Source: Bradyrhizobium oligotrophicum S58 (GTDB lineage Bacteria > Pseudomonadota > Alphaproteobacteria > Rhizobiales > Xanthobacteraceae). Taken from it: a stretch of DNA of 64,000 bases. Below the pieces are notes generated by a model. It ran no database searches, was not told where the DNA came from, and saw only the letters and a list, made by a program, of their open reading frames with translations. Positions within the stretch are counted from its first letter, which is position 1; each line of letters begins with the position of its first letter. A program made the position numbers and the translations under genes. The DNA lies in NCBI RefSeq assembly GCF_000344805.1, contig NC_020453.1, positions 2,666,001 through 2,730,000 on the forward strand, given 5' to 3'. This document shows, one piece after another, positions 40,953-49,099 of the stretch.

Positions 40953-41307
40953 CGCCAGGATATTCCTGCAGAAGCATTCGGCCTGCCAAAAATCACTCCT
41001 CGGGAGCCGGTTGTCGGCACCCGGGAGGGACGAGACACACCATCTGCACCGCGGAATTATGTTTCGTTAGCCCTCGGAGGGCTCGGCACTCCTCTGTCCC
41101 ATTTGATCTTCGCTGCATTTTCCTGGACAAACTGCTGATCTGCCGTATTCCGAAGCGGAGCGGAAACCGAAGGGATGGGCGGTCACGAGGTCGAGGGAGC
41201 GTCTTTGCTGTTGGCTGTAGGCGGGTCCTTTGACGTCAGCAGGACCCGACCACCGGCTTTCGACATCTCCTTTGCTCGGCGGGATAAGGACGCCTGGGAG
41301 ATGCGGT
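40953..41307. other. Gene-free stretch before CRP-like regulator
   Basis: About 355 bases without a supported gene. It holds a perfect small hairpin, AGCCCTCGGAGGGCT (41069-41083). Open frames on the minus strand cross the start of the regulator and have no ribosome-binding site. The stretch may be decayed or repeated intergenic DNA. Confidence 0.4.
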
Positions 41308-42039
41308 GTGACTGAGGAGAAGAAGGCGAGCGCCCGATCATCGAGCAGCGGCAAGCTATCGGTACTGCGGCAGCATCCGATCTTTCGTGAGCTCGAGTCC
41401 GATGCGCTGGATCAACTTGGCCGCTACGCGAAACCAACCTCGCTCAAGCGGGGCGCAACGATCTTCTCAAAAGGAGATCCAGGCTCGAGCCTGTACGCCG
41501 TGATCAGCGGGACCGTCAAAATCAGCGTGTCGTCCCCTGACGGTCGCAATGCGATCCTGAATCTGATCAGTGCGGGTGAAATCTTCGGCGAAGTCGCCGT
41601 GCTCGACGGAAGAGAACGAACCGCTGACGCAACGGCCAACACCAACTGCGAGATCCTGGTCATCGACCGGCGCGAGTTTCTTCCTTTCGTCAAGAGCCAG
41701 CCTGTGCTCGCAATGAAGTTCATCGAGCTGCTTTGCGATCGGCTGCGCTGGACCAGCGATCAGGTCGAGCAGGTCATCCTGCAGGATCTTCCCAGACGGC
41801 TCGCCAGCGCCCTGCTTGGCCTGACCGAGAAGCGGAAGTTGGACCCCTCCAGCCGCACCATCGCGATCACTCAGCAAGAGATTAGCGAGATGGTGGGCAT
41901 GACGCGCGAGAGCATCAACAAGCAGCTGCGTGCCTGGGCCGCGCGGGATTGGGTTCGACTCGAGCACGGCGCCATCGTGCTGCTGAATCCGGAGCCGCTG
42001 CGGGGATTGGCTGAGGCCAGCGAAGACGAAGACGAGTAG
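41308..42039 (+). CDS. CRP-like transcriptional regulator
   Basis: A 243-residue Crp/Fnr-family protein without the FNR cysteine cluster. Its cyclic-nucleotide pocket motif GEIFGEVAVLDGRERTADATA is close to the cAMP-binding phosphate cassette (GE-x2-L-x4-R-x-A). HTH: TQQEISEMVGMTRESINKQLRAW. The R-E-S-x-N-K recognition helix differs from FNR, so it should read another site. GTG at 41308 lies 7 bases after GGGAG. Targets are unknown; it ends beside, and convergent with, the TRAP operon. Confidence 0.82.
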   Translation: MTEEKKASARSSSSGKLSVLRQHPIFRELESDALDQLGRYAKPTSLKRGATIFSKGDPGSSLYAVISGTVKISVSSPDGRNAILNLISAGEIFGEVAVLDGRERTADATANTNCEILVIDRREFLPFVKSQPVLAMKFIELLCDRLRWTSDQVEQVILQDLPRRLASALLGLTEKRKLDPSSRTIAITQQEISEMVGMTRESINKQLRAWAARDWVRLEHGAIVLLNPEPLRGLAEASEDEDE

Positions 42040-42115
42040 GGCCGTCGGGCGGCATCTCAGATGGGCTTCGTCGCTGCCAACGGCGATTTTCGTTTTCCGG
42101 ACGATCGCAGGCAAA

Positions 42116-43405
42116 TCAGCGCAAGATCTGACGCGGCAGCCAGAGCGAGATTTCCGGAATGTAGGTCACCGCCATGAGGACGGCGAACATCACCGCATAA
42201 AACGGCCAGATCTTGCGCATCACCTGCTCGATCGAGACCTTGCCGACGGCGCAGCCGACGAACAGGATGGCGCCGACCGGTGGATGGCAGAGGCCGATGC
42301 CGAGGTTGAGCAGCATGATCATGCCGAAATGAATCGGATCGACGCCGAAATTCTGCATGACGGGAAGCAGGATGGGCGTAGCGATCAGGATCGACGGCGC
42401 CATGTCGACCAGCGTCCCGAGCAACAGCAGCAGCACGTTGATGAGGAGCAGGATGACGTATTTGTTGCTCGAGATCGACAGGAAGAACTGCGTCATCTTC
42501 GCAGGCATCTGCGTGAGCGCCATGATGTAGCCCACCGCGGAGGCGCAGGCGATTAAGGTCATGACCATCGCGACCGTGCGGAGCGTCCGGTGCAGCAGCA
42601 GCGGCAGGTCGCGCCAGCGATAGTCACGATAGATGAACATCGTCACGAAGAACGCCCAGACGCAGGCGACCGCGCCGGCTTCGATGGCCGTAAAAATGCC
42701 TCCGAGGATGCCGCCGAGAATGATGACCAGCGTGACCAGGCCCCAGGCGGCGTCGATCGTGATCTTGACCGCATCCTTGGCCGGAACCCTCTGGCCGTGC
42801 GGATGGCCTTCGCGATAGGCGATCACGATGCACAGCAGGATCAGCGAAAAGCCGAGCAGCAGGCCTGGGAACACACCTGCCATGAACAGGGCGCTGATGG
42901 AAATCGTGCCGCCTGTCGCAAGCGAGTACAGAACGGCATTGTGACTGGGCGGAACGAGCAGCGCCTGGACTGATGAGCTGATCGTGAGGTTGGTCGCGAA
43001 CACGCGTGGATAGCCGTTGCGCTCCATCTGCGGGATCATCACCGATCCGATCGCGGACGTGTCGGCGACGGCCGAACCGGAGATGCCGCTCAGGAAGGTC
43101 GTTGCCAGCACGTTCACGATCGAGAGGCCGCCGCGCAGGCGGGTCAGGCCGACCAGCACATCGGCGAAGGCCACGAGCCGCTTGGCCATGCCGCCTTCTG
43201 CCATGATAGCTCCGGCAAGCACGAAGAACGGGATCGTCAGCATCGCAACTTTGCTGACGCCATCCGAAATCTTCAGCATCACGGCTTCGAGTGGAATGCC
43301 GACGGAGAGGGCGCCCGCGATTGCTGCAAGCGCCAGGGAATAGGCAATGGGCATCCCGATCAGGAAGCACACCAGCATTGTGGCAAGCAGGATAAAGATG
43401 TCCAT
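42116..43405 (-). CDS. dctM: TRAP transporter large permease
   Basis: A 429-residue DctM-type subunit with about 12 membrane helices (LLATMLVCFLIGMPIAYSLA at the start, LNLGIGLCHPPVGAILFVGCAV near the end). It forms the ion-driven import channel for a solute delivered by DctP. It follows dctQ by 22 bases in the operon GntR-dctP-dctQ-dctM. Confidence 0.92.
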   Translation of the reverse strand: MDIFILLATMLVCFLIGMPIAYSLALAAIAGALSVGIPLEAVMLKISDGVSKVAMLTIPFFVLAGAIMAEGGMAKRLVAFADVLVGLTRLRGGLSIVNVLATTFLSGISGSAVADTSAIGSVMIPQMERNGYPRVFATNLTISSSVQALLVPPSHNAVLYSLATGGTISISALFMAGVFPGLLLGFSLILLCIVIAYREGHPHGQRVPAKDAVKITIDAAWGLVTLVIILGGILGGIFTAIEAGAVACVWAFFVTMFIYRDYRWRDLPLLLHRTLRTVAMVMTLIACASAVGYIMALTQMPAKMTQFFLSISSNKYVILLLINVLLLLLGTLVDMAPSILIATPILLPVMQNFGVDPIHFGMIMLLNLGIGLCHPPVGAILFVGCAVGKVSIEQVMRKIWPFYAVMFAVLMAVTYIPEISLWLPRQILR

Positions 43406-43427
43406 CGGAATGACTCGGCTGGCTGAC

Positions 43428-43940
43428 TTACTCGAACGACTCTGTGTCGTGGTGAGGAATGGGGTCTGGTGGCGCGCCGAGGAACAGCCGCTCGATGATG
43501 AACAGCAGCAGGCATAAGCCGCCGACGGGGATGGGCAAGTAGGTGACCCCGACCGAGAGGAAGGGGAAATCTCCGATCGTATTGTTCCAGGTGACCTCGA
43601 CCAGTTTCTCGCCCCAGACGACCATGAAGACGGCGATGAGTGCCATCAGCAGTTGCACGAGGATATCGAGAGCTCGTCTCACGGAGGGCGGCGTCTGGTT
43701 GGCAAAGTAAGCCAGGTTCATGTGTAGATTGAGCCGGTAGCCAGCAGCCGCCCCGATGAAGGTGAGGAGGATGGTCAGCAGAACGGCCATTGGTTCGGGC
43801 CAGGAGGCCGCGCTGTTCAGCACGTAGCGGGTGAAGACCGCATAGGGAATGACGGCCGAGATCAGCACCAGTGCTGTCACGCCAACGATGACGCAGGCGA
43901 GATAAAGCGCGTCCATTGCCCGGCGATAGAGTCCGGCCAT
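43428..43940 (-). CDS. dctQ: TRAP transporter small permease
   Basis: A 170-residue DctQ-type subunit with four membrane helices (ACVIVGVTALVLISAVIPYAVFTRYVL, and SWPEPMAVLLTILLTFIGAAAGY carrying the family's conserved P-E-x segment). It pairs with dctM, 22 bases downstream, and follows dctP by 41 bases. Confidence 0.88.
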   Translation of the reverse strand: MAGLYRRAMDALYLACVIVGVTALVLISAVIPYAVFTRYVLNSAASWPEPMAVLLTILLTFIGAAAGYRLNLHMNLAYFANQTPPSVRRALDILVQLLMALIAVFMVVWGEKLVEVTWNNTIGDFPFLSVGVTYLPIPVGGLCLLLFIIERLFLGAPPDPIPHHDTESFE

Positions 43941-43981
43941 GGTAAACCTCCTGATTTATCTGAGCCGAGCGCGCCGCGCCT

Positions 43982-44977
43982 TTACGCGATCTCTTGAATG
44001 CGCTTGATCATCTCTTGGTACTTCGGGCCGTATTTGTCCCAGACCGGCTTGACGGCTTTCTGGAACGGCGTCTTGTCGGCGATCTCGATGATCTCGCTGC
44101 CGGCCGCCTTGGCCTTCTCCATGGCCTCGCGCTCATAGGCCTTCCAAAGCTCCCGCTCTTCCATTTGAGCTTCGCGCGCGAACTTCTTGATCAGCGTCTG
44201 GTCGTCGGTCGAGAGATTTGCCCAGGCTCGCTTCGAGAACACGAGAACTTCGGGAATGACCAGATGCTGGGTCAGCGAGTAGTACTTTGCGGCCGTATAG
44301 TGGTTACTGAACACGTAGCTCGGAGGATTGTTCTCGGCCCCGTCGATCACGCCGGTCTGCAGCGCGCTGAAGACCTGATCGTAGCCCATCGCGACACCAT
44401 TGCCGCCGAGTGCATTCATCATGTCGATGAAGATCGGATTTCCGATCACGCGGATCTTCAGGCCCTTGACGTCCTCGACTGTCCTGATCGGCTTCTTGGT
44501 GTTGTAGATGCTCCGCGCGCCGGAGTTCATCCAGCAGAGTGCAACGAGATTGGCGCTCGGATTGGCGCTGATCCGGTCGAGCAGATCCTGCCCGATCGGC
44601 CCATCCATCATCTTCTCGGAATGCTCGATGTTCTTGAACAGGAACGGCATGTTGACGACGTTCACGTCGTCGACGATCGGGCCCAGTGCGCCGGCGCTGA
44701 CTCGCAGCATCTGGATCGCCCCGATTTGCGTCTGTTCGATGGTTTCCTTCTCACCGCCGAGTTGCGCGGAAGGATACATCTGGATCGTCAGTCGGCCATT
44801 GGTTGCGGCTGCGAGCTTCTTGCCGAGGCTTTCAGTCGCCGCGACCGTCGGATAGCCGGGCGGCTGCACGTCGGAGGCCTTGAACACCGCCTTCGATTGT
44901 GCGAGCGCCGCCGAGACGGGCGGCAGCGTCGCGCCGGCCAGACCTGCAGTCAATTTAATGAAATCGCGTCTCTTCAT
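43982..44977 (-). CDS. dctP: TRAP transporter substrate-binding protein
   Basis: A 331-residue periplasmic receptor. The start MKRRDFIKLTAGLAGATLPP is Tat-like (RRDF-I-K). Family marks are GKKLAAATNGRLTIQMYPSAQLGGEKETIEQ and RVIGNPIFIDMMNALGGNGVAMGYDQVFSALQTGVIDGAENN, in which the Arg and the IDGAENN segment bind the carboxylate of the ligand. It likely binds a small organic acid; with a GntR/FCD regulator upstream, a sugar acid or hydroxy acid is plausible. Confidence 0.92.
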   Translation of the reverse strand: MKRRDFIKLTAGLAGATLPPVSAALAQSKAVFKASDVQPPGYPTVAATESLGKKLAAATNGRLTIQMYPSAQLGGEKETIEQTQIGAIQMLRVSAGALGPIVDDVNVVNMPFLFKNIEHSEKMMDGPIGQDLLDRISANPSANLVALCWMNSGARSIYNTKKPIRTVEDVKGLKIRVIGNPIFIDMMNALGGNGVAMGYDQVFSALQTGVIDGAENNPPSYVFSNHYTAAKYYSLTQHLVIPEVLVFSKRAWANLSTDDQTLIKKFAREAQMEERELWKAYEREAMEKAKAAGSEIIEIADKTPFQKAVKPVWDKYGPKYQEMIKRIQEIA

Positions 44978-45040
44978 GGCGTCCCTCCCACGGACTTTGC
45001 CTGATCGTCGAAACCGCCGTCTGGTGCTGCGGGCCTATTG

Positions 45041-45784
45041 CTAGGCTGGTTGGTCGAAATATTCGGGATTGAGGGTCTGAATTTCAGAGATGTCGTCGAG
45101 CAGTCTTTCCAGATGGCTTGCCATGGCGGTGCGGGCTCGCTCCGGATCGTGCCGTTCGATTGCCGCCAGGATCGGCTCATGCTCGGCAATCACTTCCGAC
45201 ATGCGACCAATCTGAGGAAGGGTGAGGCGTCGATAGCGGTCGACGTGAACCTTCACTTGCAAGATCAGCTTCCATATTCCAGGATAGCCGGCCACCTCAG
45301 CGATACCAGCATGAAACATCTCGTCGGCCTGGTGAAAGGCTTCGCGATCCCTCGCAGCGCACGCCTCGCGCTGACGCTCGAGCGTCGCGTGCAAGTTCAG
45401 GAGCTGACTGGACGTCGCTTGCTCTGCCGCCATTCGCGCGGTGGTCTCCTCGAGAGACTTGCGGATGATGATCGTCTCGGGAAGCGCTGCGACCGGAATG
45501 CGGGATACGAATATGCCGGACTGAGGGAAGATCTCGACCAGTCCTTCATCCGAAAGCTTCAGGATGGCTTCGCGAACCGGCGTCCGGCTGACGCCGTAGG
45601 CCGTTGCGATCTGCGCCTCCGAAATCGGTTCGCCTGGCCGACGAACGAGCGACACGAGCTCGGTCCTGAGATCGGCATAGATGCGCGAAGCTGCTGTCGC
45701 CCCGCGCGGCCGACCGTTGCGGCGTATGCGGGCGACGACAGGACGCGGCGCGGGGGCCAATTTCCTTGGAGCACGACTGGACAT
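45041..45784 (-). CDS. GntR/FCD-family regulator of the TRAP operon
   Basis: A 247-residue regulator with N-terminal winged helix (IYADLRTELVSLVRRPGEPISEAQIATAYGVSRTPVREAILKL) and an FCD ligand domain (DREAFHQADEMFHAGIAEVAG with metal-ligand His residues). It is the first gene of the operon with dctPQM, 63 bases upstream of dctP, and probably represses it until the transported acid binds. A perfect A+T palindrome lies just before its start. Confidence 0.88.
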   Translation of the reverse strand: MSSRAPRKLAPAPRPVVARIRRNGRPRGATAASRIYADLRTELVSLVRRPGEPISEAQIATAYGVSRTPVREAILKLSDEGLVEIFPQSGIFVSRIPVAALPETIIIRKSLEETTARMAAEQATSSQLLNLHATLERQREACAARDREAFHQADEMFHAGIAEVAGYPGIWKLILQVKVHVDRYRRLTLPQIGRMSEVIAEHEPILAAIERHDPERARTAMASHLERLLDDISEIQTLNPEYFDQPA

Positions 45785-45802
45785 CTGTGTTTCCTCAACT
45801 GA

Positions 45803-45814
45803 TATATTAATATA
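45803..45814. promoter_or_regulatory. A+T palindrome, candidate GntR operator
   Basis: TATATTAATATA is a perfect 12-base palindrome 19 bases before the GntR start codon, in a GC-rich genome where such a run stands out. It overlaps the expected promoter and is a likely autoregulatory operator. Confidence 0.5.
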
Positions 45815-46187
45815 CGAATTTGCTTTGGCAACAGAAAATGCCGGTTACCCGAAGCTTCGGCATGGTGCGCCGCGAATTCTGATGCCGAGCGCCAGCGCGG
45901 TCCTGCAACTTCGAAGCGGGTGATCAAGAACGGCGTGTGAGCCGCGTAAGTGCTCGCCAACCTCGCTTCCCGTGGGACATCTCGCACAAGTCGCCCTTAT
46001 GGGGGCGGCCCTCGAGAGGAGGCTTCTGGCGCCGGGGCGCAGTCCTGGCGGCTTACGTCGACCGACCGGAGGATCTCATGGGGACGGTTCCATCTGGGGC
46101 GGGAATGGGGACATGGCGATCCCCGCTGTTGAGAATGCCTCGCGAATGCTCTCGGCTGCCGCCGCCTTTGGTGCTACCTATCGAGCC
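45815..46187. other. Gene-free stretch before the molybdopterin enzyme
   Basis: About 370 bases between divergent genes with no supported gene. The plus-strand frame of the oxidoreductase is open through most of it, so a start earlier than 46188 is possible, but codon use there does not look coding. No FixK-type box is present. Confidence 0.35.
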
Positions 46188-48275
46188 ATGAACCAGCAGA
46201 CTCGCACCGACATCCGCCACTCGACCTGTCCGCACGATTGCCCCTCCGCCTGTGCGCTCGACGTCGAGGTGCTCGATCAGAAGACGATCGGTCGCGTTCG
46301 CGGCTCGAAGCGGCAGACCTATACGGCCGGTGTTGTGTGCGCCAAGGTTGCGCGATATGCGGAGCGCATTCATCATCCGGAACGCCTGACGCATCCAATG
46401 CGTCGTGTCGGGCCAAAAGGCTCTGGCGAATTCGCGCGCATTTCCTGGGACGAGGCGCTCGACGAGATCGCCGAGCGGTTTCTGCTGGCCGAGCGTGATT
46501 TCGGCGCCCAGTCGGTCTGGCCATATTACTACGCCGGCACGATGGGCCTCGTCATGCGCGACGGCCTCAACCGTCTCACCCACGTAAAGAAGTATTCGCG
46601 CTTCTACTCGACGATCTGCGCGAATGTGGCGCGCGTCGGGTTTGCGATTGGGACCGGGAAAATTGCCGGCGTAGATCCACGCGAGATGGCGCTCTCAGAC
46701 CTCGTCGTGATCTGGGGGACGAACCCGGTGAACACGCAGGTCAATGTCATGACCCATGCCGCCCGCGCCCGAAAAGAGCGTGGGGCCAAGATCGCTGCAG
46801 TCGACGTCTACGACAACGAGACGATGAAGCAGGCCGACATCAAGATCATCCTGCGGCCCGGCACCGACGGCGCGTTCGCCTGCGGCATGATGCACGTGCT
46901 GTTTCGCGATGGTTACGCCGATCGCGGCTACATGGCCAAGTACACGGACAGCCCCGACGAACTCGAGGCACATCTGAAGACACGGACGCCAGAATGGGCT
47001 TCGCAGATATCGGGTGTGCCGGTTGCCGAGATCGAGGCCTTTGCGAAACTGGTCGGAGAGACCAAGCGAACCTTCTTCCGTCTCGGCTATGGCTTCACGC
47101 GCAGCCGGAATGGTGCGACCCAGATGCACGCAGCGTCCTGCATTCCGGCTGTGACCGGTGCCTGGCAGTATGAAGGAGGAGGGGCCTTCTTCAACAATGC
47201 CGCGTTGTGGCATTTCGACGAGTCCATCATTGAAGGACACGACGCCATCGATCACTCCACCCGCTTTCTCGATCAATCCCAGATTGGACGTATCCTGACT
47301 GGGGATCGCGAAGCGCTGTGCGGTGGTCCGCCGGTCAAGGCCATGCTGATCCAGAACACCAATCCGATGACGGTGGCGCCGGAACAGGAACTCGTCCGCC
47401 AGGGCTTTGCGCGCGAGGACCTGTTCGTTGCGGTCCACGAGCAGTTCATGACCGAGACTGCGAAGATCGCGGATATCGTGCTGCCTGCCACGATGTTCAT
47501 GGAGCACGATGACCTCTATTACGGCGGTGGTCATCAGCACATTTCGGTCGGGCCGAAGCTGATCGACCCACCGGGCGAGTGCCGCTCAAATCACGAGGTG
47601 CTGCAGAGCTTGGCGCGCCGGCTTCGGGCCGTGCATCCCGGCTTTGAGATGACGCCACGTGAGCTGATCGATGCCACGCTGAAGAAGAGCGGGCATGGCG
47701 ACATCGCGGCTCTCGAGGCTGATGTCTGGCGCGACCTGCAGCCGGATTTCCGCACCTCGCATTATCTCGACGGCTTCGCGCACAAGGATGGAAAATTCCA
47801 CTTCAAGGCCGACTGGGCTCATCCGCCGTTCGGGCGGGTGATGGGCAACCCGGAGCGCATGCCGTCATTGCCGGACCATTGGGCGGTCACCGAGGAGATC
47901 GACCAGCAGCATCCGTTCCGGCTTGCGACCAGCCCTGCGCGCTCGTTCCTCAACACCTCTTTTAACGAGACGCCATCATCGCAGGCGCGGGAAGGGGCGC
48001 CCTCGGTGATGATCCATCCGCTCGATGCGGCATCTTTGGGTATCGCGGATGGAGAGGTCGTCATGCTCGGGAATGAGCGCGGCCGGACGTCGCTGACAGC
48101 CCGGCTGTTCGACGGAGTCAGGCGTGGCGTGCTGATTGCCGAATCGATCCATCCCAATGCCGCCCATATCGGCGGCCGTGGCATCAACTCTCTGACGGCT
48201 GCAGATACCGTCGCGCCGATTGGGGGCGCTGCCTTTCACGACAACAAGGTCTGGCTGCGGAAAGCGGCGGGGTGA
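46188..48275 (+). CDS. Molybdopterin oxidoreductase
   Basis: A 695-residue member of the DMSO-reductase superfamily. The N-terminal [4Fe-4S] motif is STCPHDCPSACALDVEV with a later VCAKV; C144 in YSTICANVARVGF is at the place of the molybdenum ligand. The C-terminal MGD-binding domain is recognisable (FRLATSPARSFLNTSFNET). There is no Tat signal and no electron-transfer or membrane subunit alongside, so it is probably a cytosolic enzyme of the formate dehydrogenase/BisC-like group with unknown substrate. The start MNQQTRTD at 46188 is chosen by family length; an earlier start at 46113 cannot be excluded. Confidence 0.87.
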   Translation: MNQQTRTDIRHSTCPHDCPSACALDVEVLDQKTIGRVRGSKRQTYTAGVVCAKVARYAERIHHPERLTHPMRRVGPKGSGEFARISWDEALDEIAERFLLAERDFGAQSVWPYYYAGTMGLVMRDGLNRLTHVKKYSRFYSTICANVARVGFAIGTGKIAGVDPREMALSDLVVIWGTNPVNTQVNVMTHAARARKERGAKIAAVDVYDNETMKQADIKIILRPGTDGAFACGMMHVLFRDGYADRGYMAKYTDSPDELEAHLKTRTPEWASQISGVPVAEIEAFAKLVGETKRTFFRLGYGFTRSRNGATQMHAASCIPAVTGAWQYEGGGAFFNNAALWHFDESIIEGHDAIDHSTRFLDQSQIGRILTGDREALCGGPPVKAMLIQNTNPMTVAPEQELVRQGFAREDLFVAVHEQFMTETAKIADIVLPATMFMEHDDLYYGGGHQHISVGPKLIDPPGECRSNHEVLQSLARRLRAVHPGFEMTPRELIDATLKKSGHGDIAALEADVWRDLQPDFRTSHYLDGFAHKDGKFHFKADWAHPPFGRVMGNPERMPSLPDHWAVTEEIDQQHPFRLATSPARSFLNTSFNETPSSQAREGAPSVMIHPLDAASLGIADGEVVMLGNERGRTSLTARLFDGVRRGVLIAESIHPNAAHIGGRGINSLTAADTVAPIGGAAFHDNKVWLRKAAG

Positions 48276-48398
48276 CCCCGCTCGACGGTGATCTAAAAAT
48301 AACGCTTGAAATCAATTGGTTAGAGGCTTGTCCATGCGTGCCGCCGCGATGGCTGGTGCGTCTGGTTGACCAGTCGATCGTTGCGATCAAGAATTTTC

Positions 48399-48413
48399 TT
48401 GAGCGTTGCTCAT
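48399..48413. promoter_or_regulatory. Palindromic operator copy 1
   Basis: TTGAGCGTTGCTCAT, inner palindrome TGAGC-N3-GCTCA. Its centre lies 31 bases (three helical turns) from copy 2. Another overlapping inverted repeat, TCAAGAA-TT-TTCTTGA (48387-48402), touches it. Confidence 0.55.
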
Positions 48414-48429
48414 TTTTGCGGTACATGAT

Positions 48430-48444
48430 TTGAGCGATGCTCAA
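48430..48444. promoter_or_regulatory. Palindromic operator copy 2
   Basis: TTGAGCGATGCTCAA is perfect in both arms (TTGAGC-N3-GCTCAA). It lies 19 bases before the ATG of the small frame at 48463. The paired sites on the same face of the helix look like a TetR-type operator. Confidence 0.6.
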
Positions 48445-48462
48445 AAATGGAAGGATTGACCT

Positions 48463-48729
48463 ATGCAGGCTCTCAGTTTTCGCGGTCCGCAACTTTTTGC
48501 TGCCGATGCCCATGCATTGCTGAACGGTTTGGCGCTTGCAGCGTCTCATCTTGTGACGGCGCGCGTTGAGCGCATCGCCAATGCCTGTGACGTTGCTGGT
48601 CTTCTGGCTGCTCGGCGAACACGACGACTCTCCGGAGAAAAGCTCTTTCGCGCCGCCGGTCGCGAAGGACGCCGCCTCCGGGGCCGCGGTTTGTTCGGCT
48701 GCTTTCACTACTTGAGGGACCTGACCTGA
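48463..48729 (+). CDS. Doubtful small gene behind the paired operators
   Basis: An 88-codon frame (MQALSFRGPQLFAADAHALL...) with GGAAGGA before its ATG. The first half looks moderately coding; the Arg-rich second half does not. A shorter frame inside it (48581-48715, MPVTLLVFWLLGEHDDSPEK...) looks at least as protein-like, so either a frameshift or a different short gene is possible. No family is recognised. Confidence 0.3.
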   Translation: MQALSFRGPQLFAADAHALLNGLALAASHLVTARVERIANACDVAGLLAARRTRRLSGEKLFRAAGREGRRLRGRGLFGCFHYLRDLT

Positions 48730-49099
48730 TCACAGTTCAAATCCCCAGTTCATGCGCAACAAAGCGGTCACCATGTCCTCACGTCCCATGCGTTCAGTGC
48801 CGCTGCCTTGGCGCGCGATAATCTTTTTGCACATGACCTCTGCGGTACTCTTCGCGCTGGTTGGCGGCGGAATGGTTGCGCGGGGGGACCTTCAGCAGGG
48901 CTCGTTGCGCTGGCGTTGTCGTCCTTCACACAGGCCGACATGATGACGCCGATCTCGCGAAATTGTCCGCGGGGCGGCCACCGACAGACCAGTTAGTTGC
49001 TGCTCACAACAGGGGTCTCCCGCCCGGCATAGGCTCCATTTCAGCACCAAGCTTCAAGATCCGCGCGGCAAGGCCGCCGCAGCACACCAGGAAACGACC
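48730..49099. other. Stretch without supported gene upstream of aas
   Basis: About 370 bases. Short frames occur (for example 48752-48943, with one hydrophobic segment), but none has a good ribosome-binding site or coherent codon use. It probably holds the aas leader or gene debris. Confidence 0.35.

Noticed and set aside
41067..41354. A 95-codon minus-strand frame before the CRP-like gene
   Set aside because: It lacks a ribosome-binding site, crosses the start of the regulator and reads like intergenic repeat DNA; not supported as a gene.
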